NCBI GenBank assembly: GCA_947173895.1
Contig: CAMWGU010000022.1
Coordinates: 1 to 35,378, forward strand
From: an uncultured Bacteroides sp.
GTDB taxonomy: Bacteria; Bacteroidota; Bacteroidia; Bacteroidales; Bacteroidaceae
DNA length: 35,378 bases
Direction of reading: 5' to 3'
The notes beneath the pieces were generated by a model. That model saw nothing but the letters and a program-made list of their open reading frames with translations, was not told where the DNA came from and searched no databases. The position numbers and the translations under genes are program-made. Position 1 is the first letter of the stretch; every line of letters begins with the position of its first letter. Of this stretch, positions 16,864-24,100 are shown one piece after another.

Positions 16864-17772
16864 ATGATGACTATTTATTTTTATGGAAGCAATCGTGAAA
16901 TCGTAGCAGAGAATGTAAAGAAGTGCTATTCTATGATTAAGAAATATGGCTTCAATGCTGCAATGGGTAAAATTAAGTTAGTTGGTAGCGAGGATTTAAC
17001 AGGAGAGAAATTATTAAAGGTTTCCATTGTTCCCAAGTCCAATGCCAAACCTCTTTCAATCGACAACTGGATGCTGAATACAGAGGAGGTTACAGATGTC
17101 AATGAAAGAGCAACAGCTAAAGCCCCAGTGGATGGACAACACAGAATAATAGCCATGTTCATATTAGAGGTAGAAGGTCTTCTTAATTTTAATGAGGAAG
17201 AAATGACTGAAACCGTTAAGAAACCTGAGAATATGAGTTTAGCATTATTTACAGCTTCTATCAACAACGGCAGACCTTGGAATTACAAAGACTTTGGCAA
17301 ATCAAAGCTCCAGACAGGGAACGAGAGGATTGATTACATTGAAGCGCAAATTCAAGAAACAGGATTGAAGTCTGACGTAATCTATAGTTTTTACACATTA
17401 GGACAAGCAGAGATTAAAGCCAATGTCGCCAAAGACCTTAAAATGGGCATAAACAGATTGCCAAAATCCTTAAAGTTAGATGCAACAACCCAAGAGTTAG
17501 GCGATAAGGTTCTAAAGGCTTTCAAGAATAGTAAAATCTCTGAATCCACATACGATAATGGAAGATTAGCCAAAGGATTTAAGCTGTTCTATAATGAGTA
17601 CAAACCAGAGATTAGCCAAATCCAACAGTTGATTGCCTTGATTGATAAAGATGTGTGGTTTGGTAATCAGAAGCCAGACGGTAGTGCAGAAGCCAAACAA
17701 TATTACAAGAATTTCGAGAAATGGTTCCAATCTATGAATGAGGGTAATAATAAGTCTGTAGAAACTGCATAA
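16864..17772 (+). CDS. DGQHR-motif (ParB/DndB-like) protein
   Basis: A 302-residue protein from the first of two adjacent ATGs at 16864, preceded by an AAAGAAG ribosome-binding site; an upstream in-frame ATG at 16753 would lie inside the leader hairpin. The marker is APVDGQHRIIAM (D90-R94), the motif of the DGQHR/ParB-like nuclease superfamily that includes DndB-type regulators of DNA modification. After it come ASINNGRPWNYKDFG and a helical C-terminus. No dnd or ssp modification genes are present, so a role in element control or a stand-alone nuclease/NTPase function is as likely. Function is not assigned beyond the fold. Confidence 0.65.
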   Translation: MMTIYFYGSNREIVAENVKKCYSMIKKYGFNAAMGKIKLVGSEDLTGEKLLKVSIVPKSNAKPLSIDNWMLNTEEVTDVNERATAKAPVDGQHRIIAMFILEVEGLLNFNEEEMTETVKKPENMSLALFTASINNGRPWNYKDFGKSKLQTGNERIDYIEAQIQETGLKSDVIYSFYTLGQAEIKANVAKDLKMGINRLPKSLKLDATTQELGDKVLKAFKNSKISESTYDNGRLAKGFKLFYNEYKPEISQIQQLIALIDKDVWFGNQKPDGSAEAKQYYKNFEKWFQSMNEGNNKSVETA

Positions 17773-17823
17773 GCCACCAACAGCAAAGCCCATGTGACAG
17801 GTGGGCTTACTCTCCATAAGTTC

Positions 17824-17973
17824 TTAGACATTCTGAATAGCATAAAGTCTGATTCTTAAATGTGTGGTCTTATCATTAGTTCCCCACTCTTGGAATTACT
17901 ATCTTTACAATGCCACAGACAGATAATCCCACCACACAGATAGACGAACTTACAAACTATTCAGAATATCTAA
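17824..17973. repeat. 17-bp inverted repeat flanking the leader of a small gene
   Basis: TTAGACATTCTGAATAG (17824-17840) and CTATTCAGAATATCTAA (17957-17973) are inverted copies with one mismatch, 116 bp apart. The second copy ends 1 bp before the ATG of the small gene at 17975. Between them is a TATCTTTA -7-like box. Two operator copies allowing a repression loop are a natural reading. A separate AAGCCCA/TGGGCTT hairpin lies at 17786-17808. Confidence 0.7.
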
Positions 17974-17974
17974 A

Positions 17975-18148
17975 ATGGAAGAATTTACCTATGAACAGAT
18001 AAGGGCTAAGGCTCTTAAACAGAGAGTGAAAGATAACAAGGTTCACATTGGATTATGGGCTAATCTTAATAACTATCTAAAGACAAGGAGAAAGAAGAAT
18101 GGAAAGGTTACTACCTATTATATCTCATTGCAAAAATTGGCTTACTGA
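17975..18148 (+). CDS. small basic protein, 57 residues
   Basis: The frame runs from the ATG at 17975 to TGA at 18148: an N-terminal amphipathic helix (FTYEQIRAKALKQRVKDNK), then IGLWANLNNYLKTRRKKNGK and a beta-like VTTYYISLQ end. It is strongly basic with no membrane segment. It is the right size for an excisionase or directionality factor or a small repressor, and the inverted repeat that ends at its start codon suits an autoregulated DNA-binding protein. No family recognised. Confidence 0.5.
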   Translation: MEEFTYEQIRAKALKQRVKDNKVHIGLWANLNNYLKTRRKKNGKVTTYYISLQKLAY

Positions 18149-18334
18149 CAAGATAAAAATTGGAGCAGAGAGATTCATATTGTCAAATTTTTGGGGTGTG
18201 CTTATTCACTTTTTACCCCGTGCCTAAACACCCCCTCTCTACACTCCTACACTACATTCCAATAAGACCCTTGCAATGTCCTAACGGACACCGCAAAGGT
18301 AATCTGTAAGCTGGGAGTAACTAAAACTAATGAT
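18149..18334. other. origin-like non-coding region
   Basis: It holds GGGGTGT (18193-18199) inverted against ACACCCC (18228-18234), the 13-mer TAAACACCCCCTC (18225-18237, repeated at 19362-19374) and a hairpin of two stacked stems, TTGC/GCAA and GTCC/GGAC (18271-18296). It sits directly before a winged-helix gene. Features of this kind are common at replication or transfer origins, but I cannot tell which, if either. Confidence 0.4.
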
Positions 18335-18538
18335 ATGTGGATTTATAACAACAATTTTTATGACAAGCTGAGCGAACTTAGGAAATCCAACAGGCTAAGT
18401 TCCTCTAAAATGAGATTCTTATTAAAGAACAACCAAATCATTTTAATCAAACATATTGAGCGATTGCCTTATGAAGCTACCATTCAAGGAATATACAGTA
18501 ATGAGCAACAATCTGATTCAAAAGTTGGGTTGTGCTGA
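18335..18538 (+). CDS. possible small protein overlapping the next gene
   Basis: A 67-residue frame, Lys/Leu/Asn rich, whose last 38 bp overlap the start of the winged-helix gene in another frame. It has a plausible ATG but no known family. It might be a translated leader coupled to the downstream start, or chance. Confidence 0.3.
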   Translation: MWIYNNNFYDKLSELRKSNRLSSSKMRFLLKNNQIILIKHIERLPYEATIQGIYSNEQQSDSKVGLC

Positions 18539-19277
18539 TGTTTACAGGACATACGTGTTACTATTGACAGCAGACAAATATACATTGACTACTGACACTA
18601 CAATAGACCAACTTGCATCATTCGTTGGTGATAAACCTGCCAACTATAAAGGTGGTAAGAGTTCCAAATCATTCAATGAAAAGTTAAAAGCCACTGGAGA
18701 AGTCAGCATACAGAATAAAGACAGTGGTAAGAAAGATAGGACTTGGACTGATTATATCTTCTTTCCTGTCAGTTTTGGGCATTACAGAAGAATCAACAGA
18801 GAGTTTTACGATTCATACAACAATACTCTAGATTTAAAACTAAGAGGATTCATCCTTAAATTATTCAGTGCAGCAGAACCACACGATTATACTGTCACCT
18901 TACCTGTAAGAAAACTAAAAGAACTAATTCATATGGGACATGGTACTATCTCCAACTATATAGAGCAACTAAGGGATATGGACTTATTGGATGAAGTTGG
19001 AGATACAATCATATTAAAAGCCAAAGGTCTTATTATAGACTTGCCCAAAGATAAATATGTGGAGGAAGTGAAAGCTGCCTTTGAACACATGATAACATTT
19101 AACGAGAGCAGAGGAAAACCCATTTCAAGGGAGTGCATGATTTATAAGAAGTACAAGGAGAATAACTTTGAGGGAGTTAAGAATATGCACGCTTTTATGA
19201 AATCATTGTCAAGTGGATTGGTAGGCAGGAAGCAGGAGGTAAAGGACAAGGAGGAACTTCCAGATTTATACCTATGA
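18501..19277 (+). CDS. winged-helix DNA-binding protein, replication-initiator-like
   Basis: A 258-residue protein from the ATG at 18501, preceded by AAGGAATA; an ATG at 18471 would add 10 residues but has no ribosome-binding site. Residues about 132-170 (VTLPVRKLKELIHMGHGTISNYIEQLRDMDLL) form a winged helix with the recognition helix at GTISNYIEQL. The N-terminal part, NNLIQKLGCADVYRTYVLL followed by a basic KGGKSSKSFNEKLK segment, suggests a second DNA-contacting domain, as in plasmid Rep proteins with two winged helices. The repeat TAAACACCCCCTC occurs on both sides of this gene. A replication or copy-control role is inferred from architecture and context only. Confidence 0.55.
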   Translation: MSNNLIQKLGCADVYRTYVLLLTADKYTLTTDTTIDQLASFVGDKPANYKGGKSSKSFNEKLKATGEVSIQNKDSGKKDRTWTDYIFFPVSFGHYRRINREFYDSYNNTLDLKLRGFILKLFSAAEPHDYTVTLPVRKLKELIHMGHGTISNYIEQLRDMDLLDEVGDTIILKAKGLIIDLPKDKYVEEVKAAFEHMITFNESRGKPISRECMIYKKYKENNFEGVKNMHAFMKSLSSGLVGRKQEVKDKEELPDLYL

Positions 19278-19634
19278 ATCAGCCCAAGTAACTACTAATA
19301 AACATGCTATTTGCTCCATTATCAAATCTAAAGAGTTATACACGAGACACCCCTACCCACATAAACACCCCCTCATAGCTCTTAAGTAAAAAGAATGCTT
19401 TAGAAATACAGTCTGATAGCTGGCAGGAATAAGCATTCTTATTAATCCAAGAACAGACACGATGCACTATTGCCATAGCCAACCATTAATTTACTAATGC
19501 TCCTCATTTCCTTTGAAAGAATCTTTAGGGAAAGACATAGGACAGCCTAAGATGCAAGCGAAGAAATTCACTTGTGTTTTAGGTTTGTTCCTATTAAATC
19601 CATTCAATCAATAACCATTTAATTCAATTTCATT
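19278..19634. other. non-coding region with repeat motif and inverted repeat
   Basis: No gene seen. TAAACACCCCCTC at 19362-19374 repeats the motif of 18225-18237. AAGAATGCTT (19391-19400) and AAGCATTCTT (19431-19440) are a perfect 10-bp inverted repeat without a strong T tract. TAGGTTTG at 19580-19587 is a -7 match for the DUF3871 gene, giving a leader of about 40 nt. Confidence 0.55.
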
Positions 19635-20657
19635 ATGAGAGATTTAGTAATTATGCCAGCTATGGCACAGCGTAGAGAATCATTAAACATGAGTGAGTTT
19701 GCAGAAGAAGCAATCATTGTAGATGAAGTAGCAGCACCCAAGAAAGTAAACCATTTCATTGAAGCGAATACACAGGAAGCAACCTTACATCATCTGAAAC
19801 ATGAGTGCATTACTCCTGTGTTCTCTAAAGACAATGAACTTACCATTAACCATGCTGCATTTGTGGAAACCATACAGGATGCAGCACAGTCATTCTTTAA
19901 CGGTGAGAGAGTAGAACAGGCAGATATTAGGGTAAGCCACATTATCAAAGGCAGAATCCCTGAAGCTATCCATAAACCAGCCAACCAACTGTTGGAATCT
20001 GACAAGACCATTTATTATGAGAGGGCAGCTTTCAGCATTGATATTCCTACCATTTATGAAACGGTGGGTGGGAATAAACTGAACTTATCTATTGTAGGTG
20101 TGAGAGCTTATAATCAGATGAACTTATACAGCAAGAAAGTTCCAGAGTTGTTCAGATTGGCGATTGGCTTTAAGAACCAAGTCTGTTGCAATATGTGCAT
20201 CTTCACCAATGGCTACAAGGATGATTTAAGGGTGAGCAGTACAAGTGAACTTTATCGTGCGGCTTTGGAACTGTTCAACAACTACAATCCTGCCAAGCAT
20301 CTTTATCTGATGCAGCAGTTGGGCAACACTTCCATGAGTGAACACCAATTTTGTCAGATATTGGGCAAGGCAAGACTTTACCAATGCTTGCCAACAGGCT
20401 ATCAAAAGGCATTGCCAAGAATGTTACTTACAGATACACAGATTAACAGTGTAGCCAAAGCATACATTCACGATGAGAATTTTGGCAGCTTTGGAAGTGA
20501 GCTTAATATGTGGAAGTTCTATAACTTGCTTACAGGAGCTAACAAGTCAAGCTATATTGATTCATTCTTAGACCGTTCTTTGAATGCCACTGAAATGGCA
20601 GTTGGAATCAACGCAGCTTTACATGGTGACGAACGCTATAAGTGGTTCATTGATTAA
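19635..20657 (+). CDS. DUF3871 family protein
   Basis: A 340-residue protein that I recognise as DUF3871, a family of unknown function common in Bacteroides conjugative transposons and other integrative elements. Diagnostic stretches are ADIRVSHIIKGRIPEA, ERAAFSIDIPTIYETVGGNKLNLSIVGVRAYN and FKNQVCCNMCIFTNGYKDDLRVSS. No membrane segment; Cys181 and Cys182, followed by Cys185, may bind metal. It is followed by its own terminator. Biochemical role unknown. Confidence 0.85.
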   Translation: MRDLVIMPAMAQRRESLNMSEFAEEAIIVDEVAAPKKVNHFIEANTQEATLHHLKHECITPVFSKDNELTINHAAFVETIQDAAQSFFNGERVEQADIRVSHIIKGRIPEAIHKPANQLLESDKTIYYERAAFSIDIPTIYETVGGNKLNLSIVGVRAYNQMNLYSKKVPELFRLAIGFKNQVCCNMCIFTNGYKDDLRVSSTSELYRAALELFNNYNPAKHLYLMQQLGNTSMSEHQFCQILGKARLYQCLPTGYQKALPRMLLTDTQINSVAKAYIHDENFGSFGSELNMWKFYNLLTGANKSSYIDSFLDRSLNATEMAVGINAALHGDERYKWFID

Positions 20658-20679
20658 ATGGGCTTATTGATTGAGAGAG

Positions 20680-20715
20680 GAAAGGGCAGCTATTCAGTTA
20701 GTTGTCCTTTCTTTA
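20680..20715 (+). terminator. terminator after DUF3871 gene
   Basis: GAAAGGGCA (20680-20688) pairs with TGTCCTTTC (20703-20711) with one G-T pair, followed by TTTATTTCT. Confidence 0.7.
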
Positions 20716-20745
20716 TTTCTACCAACCTATTAAACATTGTACATT

Positions 20746-21192
20746 ATGGATATAGATTATACTGTGGGAGAAGTGGAACTGTCCTACAAACCAAAATTTA
20801 AAAGTCTGCATCAAGTAACTTGTTCAGAGGATGCTTATAAATACTTGCTTCCTACCTATAAGGAGGGAACTATCTGTTACAAAGAATACTTCAAAGTCTT
20901 GTTCTTAAACCAAGCCAAGCAAGTTTTAGGTTACACTCTTATATCAGAGGGTGGAATTACTGAAACGTCTGTTGATGTCAGAGTAATTCTGCAAGCCGCA
21001 TTGCTCACCAATTCAGTAGCTATCATTCTTGCTCATAACCACCCAAGCGGTAACACGAAACCAAGCAGGCAGGATATGGAGATTACTAAACAGGTCAAGG
21101 ATGCTGCAAGACTTATGAGAATTACAGTTTTAGACCACCTCATATTAACAGATGCAGGATATTACAGCTTCGCAGACGAGGGAGAATTATAA
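20746..21192 (+). CDS. radC: short RadC/JAB-domain protein
   Basis: A 148-residue protein from the ATG at 20746. It is only the C-terminal JAB1/MPN-like metalloprotein domain of RadC: AHNHPSGNTKPSRQD supplies H97, H99 and D110 for zinc, and the ending LDHLILTDAGYYSFADEG is typical. The N-terminal helix-hairpin-helix of chromosomal RadC is absent, as is usual for mobile-element copies. The family is no longer thought to be a classical repair enzyme; its role in mobile elements is unknown. Confidence 0.9.
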   Translation: MDIDYTVGEVELSYKPKFKSLHQVTCSEDAYKYLLPTYKEGTICYKEYFKVLFLNQAKQVLGYTLISEGGITETSVDVRVILQAALLTNSVAIILAHNHPSGNTKPSRQDMEITKQVKDAARLMRITVLDHLILTDAGYYSFADEGEL

Positions 21193-21198
21193 TAAGGT

Positions 21199-21234
21199 AA
21201 AGGGCACTCAATTTCTAAGTTGGGTGTCCTTATC
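21199..21234 (+). terminator. terminator-like hairpin after radC
   Basis: AAAGGGCACTCA pairs imperfectly (G-T pairs) with TTGGGTGTCCTT around a TTTCTAAG loop, followed by TATCATATT. Weak T tract. Confidence 0.5.
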
Positions 21235-21342
21235 ATATTCACTTCTGCTATTAGTGAGTGTTCCTTTAGTAATCAATGAGTTGGTAAATCCAACTCAGAA
21301 TTAATATTCACTTCTATTCATTAACTTATAAAACAGAACATT

Positions 21343-21930
21343 ATGTCACTCAAATATTCAAGCACAACGGCAGACTATCTTGTTTGGTCTGATGCAATGA
21401 ACCTCATAAGGAAGTTAGCCAAAGACGAGAATTATAAAATCTCACTTCTTATAGCTTTGGGATGCTTCACAGGATTAAGAATATCTGATATTCTATCTCT
21501 AAGATGGAAGCAGATATTAGGTACTGACGAGTTTACAGTAATTGAGCAAAAGACAGGCAAGGTAAGAACTATCAGATTGAACCCACAATTACAGCAGCAT
21601 ATTAAAGAGTGCTACGGGCATATAAATCCTATTGGAATCAATGCGCCAATCTTAGTAAGTCAGAAAGGCACTATCTTCACAGTCCAACGAATTAACATTA
21701 TTCTTAAAGAGGTGAAGAAGAAGTACAGGTTAAAGATTAAGAACTTTAGCTGCCATTCACTTAGAAAGACTTTTGGCAGACAGGTCTATAATATGAACAG
21801 CGATAATGCTGAACTTGCTTTGGTAAAGCTGATGGAACTGTTCAACCATAGTTCTGTTGCCATTACTAAAAGATACTTGGGATTAAGGCAGGAAGAGATT
21901 CTACAGACTTATGACTGTTTGAGCTTCTAA
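21343..21930 (+). CDS. tyrosine recombinase catalytic-domain protein
   Basis: A 195-residue protein consisting of the catalytic domain of a phage-type integrase. All active-site residues are visible: R46 in CFTGLRISDIL, a Lys at K70 or K73, H138 and R141 in CHSLRKTFG, H169 in LFNHSS and the nucleophile Y178 in KRYLGL. The N-terminal arm- and core-binding domains found in most integrases of 300-400 residues are missing, and the upstream DNA does not encode them. As the element already has a serine recombinase, this protein may resolve dimers or act on another site rather than integrate the element. Confidence 0.88.
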   Translation: MSLKYSSTTADYLVWSDAMNLIRKLAKDENYKISLLIALGCFTGLRISDILSLRWKQILGTDEFTVIEQKTGKVRTIRLNPQLQQHIKECYGHINPIGINAPILVSQKGTIFTVQRINIILKEVKKKYRLKIKNFSCHSLRKTFGRQVYNMNSDNAELALVKLMELFNHSSVAITKRYLGLRQEEILQTYDCLSF

Positions 21931-22353
21931 TTGATTGGGACAGGATTATTAAGATACATCTTTATAGTGGTCTGAATGGTTCTGTCCCAAATCAATGAAA
22001 TATTGAGCTTAGATACATCTAAAGTCCAATCTTGGTAGTTTGGCATTTCAGCCTTATAGAAGTAAGTCAATTCCATAAGTTTACAGAGTTTATAACTATC
22101 TCAACTCTTATTAATCATGTTACAGGTAGCACCTCTTGAATATCCACCAAAATGCAGACTTGAAGACAGTAATTCAAGGTGAGTAAGAATATTCAGAATT
22201 TAGTCCTTAGATGGGGAGAAGTGAATTTGATACCCACATAGATTTAGAGAGTTCAGATGCAATTCTGATTAAATGCTCCATTAATTCTCCGTTTAGTAAC
22301 ACAATAATTACTATTTATCCTCACTCCATGCTGATAGATTTAAAACCTTTTGT
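21931..22353. other. non-coding region with large inverted repeat
   Basis: TTGATTGGGACAG (21931-21943), starting at the stop codon of the tyrosine recombinase, pairs with CTGTCCCAAATCAA (21982-21995) with one bulged base and a 38-nt loop. AGATACATCT is directly repeated at 21952-21961 and 22011-22020. These could be terminator-like or a recombinase target. From about 22030 to 22353 I see no gene or further structure. Confidence 0.55.
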
Positions 22354-22634
22354 TACCTTTGCACCAATTCCAATGAACTAATGAGATAGGGAGTTGGAAG
22401 GACATATTTAACGAAAGGTGTTATTGAAATTATCTTCTACTGACAAATTCTCGCAAAATTTGAAATGGAGTGAAGATGATAGCAGTAGCACCCACACTTG
22501 GATATATACTTACCTCATAGTTGCGAGGTTTCTATATGCCCTTTGGTGTGGGTCGCTATTGTTTTATCTACTCCAAAGGCAATGCGAGAAGCCCGTCAGT
22601 AAGATAAAGCAAATAGTGTTCCCACATCTTTTTT
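22354..22634 (+). ncRNA. candidate structured RNA or attenuator with competing hairpins
   Basis: A full -7 box (TACCTTTG, 22354-22361) starts a stretch dense with base-pairing: CCAATTCC/GGAGTTGG (22364-22371 with 22390-22397), ATTATCTTC/GAAGATGAT (22429-22437 with 22472-22480) enclosing CAAATT/AATTTG (22444-22449 with 22457-22462), and ACCCACAC/GTGTGGGT (22490-22497 with 22546-22553) enclosing CCTC/GAGG. A terminator hairpin follows: TGTGGG, CTATT and TTTATCT (22547-22569) pair with AGATAAA, AATAG and CCCACA (22602-22626), then six T (22629-22634). GTGTGGG can pair upstream or downstream but not both, the arrangement of an antiterminator and terminator. A 77-codon GTG frame (22418-22651) crosses it and looks accidental. 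The region is either a free RNA of about 270 nt or the leader of the operon beginning at 22680. Confidence 0.6.
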
Positions 22635-22679
22635 ATTTATGCTCATCTTAGGGAACAAATGAGCGCAAATATCCTAATT

Positions 22680-22784
22680 ATGACTAAAATGCAATATAAT
22701 GGGGAAGACCCTCAATTATCAGAGTTCTTTGTTATCCTAATAGTTCTGGTAGTAATTGGAATAGCAGCATGGCTGTTCTCTTAA
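22680..22784 (+). CDS. 34-residue single-span membrane protein
   Basis: From the ATG at 22680 to TAA: a polar start (MTKMQYNGEDPQLSE) and one hydrophobic helix (FFVILIVLVVIGIAAWLF), then a stop. The clear membrane-span pattern and its place 16 bp before the J-domain gene argue that it is real. No family recognised. Confidence 0.5.
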   Translation: MTKMQYNGEDPQLSEFFVILIVLVVIGIAAWLFS

Positions 22785-22800
22785 TAATAAAAGGCATATC

Positions 22801-23046
22801 ATGAATATATTTGCCAAACTATTCTGTTCTAAGAATCATTCAACAGATGATGAAGCATGTAATGTTGTTGAGAGCATGGCTAAAGCAAAACAGCTATACA
22901 AAGAGCTTATCAAACAAGCTCACCCAGACAAGCATCCCAATAATAAAGATATAGCAGAGGAGCTAACAGCTATGATTAACAACAACAGATTCAATTACAG
23001 AGAACTTTTAAAGATTAAGGATATAGTAAATGATAAATTAGCTTAA
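22801..23046 (+). CDS. J-domain miniprotein
   Basis: An 81-residue protein whose middle, KQLYKELIKQAHPDKHPNNKD, carries the HPD tripeptide (residues 41-43) between two helices as in DnaJ helices II and III. Helix I and IV are short and the G/F and zinc regions are absent. J-domains stimulate Hsp70 ATPase, so it could recruit host DnaK to element functions such as replication. It ends 1 bp before the next gene, within a + strand operon. Confidence 0.7.
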   Translation: MNIFAKLFCSKNHSTDDEACNVVESMAKAKQLYKELIKQAHPDKHPNNKDIAEELTAMINNNRFNYRELLKIKDIVNDKLA

Positions 23047-23047
23047 T

Positions 23048-23458
23048 ATGAACATTGTCGATTTCTTTAAAAACTTACTCAATTCTTTAGTAGGTACTTC
23101 ATTGGAACGGATGAAGTTAATAAACACCATGAATCAGAATTTTAAAGAGAGCTATTGCTGTGGTGAATTAGATAGATTCTGCAAGGTATCTGTAACAATT
23201 GGAGATGTAAACTATGCACATGAAATGAGTGCATTCTTTTTAAGAAGTGGATTTAGAATATCAATAGAGAACGATAATAATTTGAAAGATTCTGAAATTA
23301 GAGAAATTTCTCAATATATTTTATCAAACAAGCCTTTTGTTAGGCAGTTAATGACTTTGGGATTTGACACTCTTTTGGTAGGTGGGAAGCACTCTGAAAA
23401 AGAGACTCAATATAGTTTAAAGAGTTATACACAATTGGGAGGTTTTTCATTAGAATAA
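23048..23458 (+). CDS. hypothetical protein
   Basis: A 136-residue soluble protein, not recognised. The core reads as alternating strands and helices (FCKVSVTIGDVNYAHEMSAFFLRSGFRISIE, then SEIREISQYILSNKPFVRQLMTLGFDTLLVGG), probably one small alpha/beta domain. It starts 1 bp after the J-domain gene and ends 6 bp before the next, so it belongs to the same operon. Confidence 0.6.
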   Translation: MNIVDFFKNLLNSLVGTSLERMKLINTMNQNFKESYCCGELDRFCKVSVTIGDVNYAHEMSAFFLRSGFRISIENDNNLKDSEIREISQYILSNKPFVRQLMTLGFDTLLVGGKHSEKETQYSLKSYTQLGGFSLE

Positions 23459-23464
23459 TTTATC

Positions 23465-24079
23465 ATGTGGGACATTATAGACATATACCCAATACATATC
23501 AGTAGATTGTTCAACAGCTTGCACAATAAAGAACTTATTCAAGGATTAATTGCACAGACATTTACTATTGGTAGAAAAGAAATTAGTAAATGGTACTCTT
23601 CTAATAAAGCAATAGAGGAAACAAGAACCATAAAGCTTGAGCATAAACTCCTCCTTTCTAATGGAAGAATAACGAAATGTGACACTATATCTTATTATGG
23701 AAATAATTTATCCACACTATTAGTAAGAGAATTTGACTCTACTTATGTACACATTAAAGAATATAGACATCAAGTAGAGTTTAGCGGTTCTGCAACGAAG
23801 AATGTCGCCCCTTATATTGAACCAGAAGAAAATAAAGGGCAATTAGCTGGAAGAACGATAATTTCTAATTGGGAGGACGATAAGGGCATAAAAAAACAGA
23901 CTATCATTAAATATAATGATTTAGAGCATATAGTCTTATGCGATGCTTGGTGGAACGGAAAGAGAATAAAGAAAGAGTTTGAATACCAATATGACAATTA
24001 CAATAATTGGGTAGAATGTAAAGAATATCATGATGGAAAGTTTGTTTACCTGCACTTATGTCAATATAAGTACAAGTAA
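23465..24079 (+). CDS. hypothetical protein, RHS/YD-like beta repeats at C-terminus
   Basis: A 204-residue protein with no signal peptide. From about residue 60 it consists of short beta repeats of the type N-G-R-I-x-K-C-D and KEYHDGKFVYLHLCQYKYK, with YQYDNYNNWVECKEY resembling the YD-repeat consensus of Bacteroides secreted or RHS-like proteins. The resemblance is weak. Role unknown; part of the 22680-26904 gene cluster. Confidence 0.55.
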   Translation: MWDIIDIYPIHISRLFNSLHNKELIQGLIAQTFTIGRKEISKWYSSNKAIEETRTIKLEHKLLLSNGRITKCDTISYYGNNLSTLLVREFDSTYVHIKEYRHQVEFSGSATKNVAPYIEPEENKGQLAGRTIISNWEDDKGIKKQTIIKYNDLEHIVLCDAWWNGKRIKKEFEYQYDNYNNWVECKEYHDGKFVYLHLCQYKYK

Positions 24080-24100
24080 ACTGCAAATAGATTAATTCAA

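Noticed and set aside
22354..22634. Retron or group II intron RNA
   Set aside because: No reverse transcriptase gene follows and no domain V-like hairpin is seen.
22418..22651. 77-codon GTG-started frame across the structured RNA
   Set aside because: It runs through the terminator hairpin and T run, has no recognisable family, and the base pairing explains the region better.
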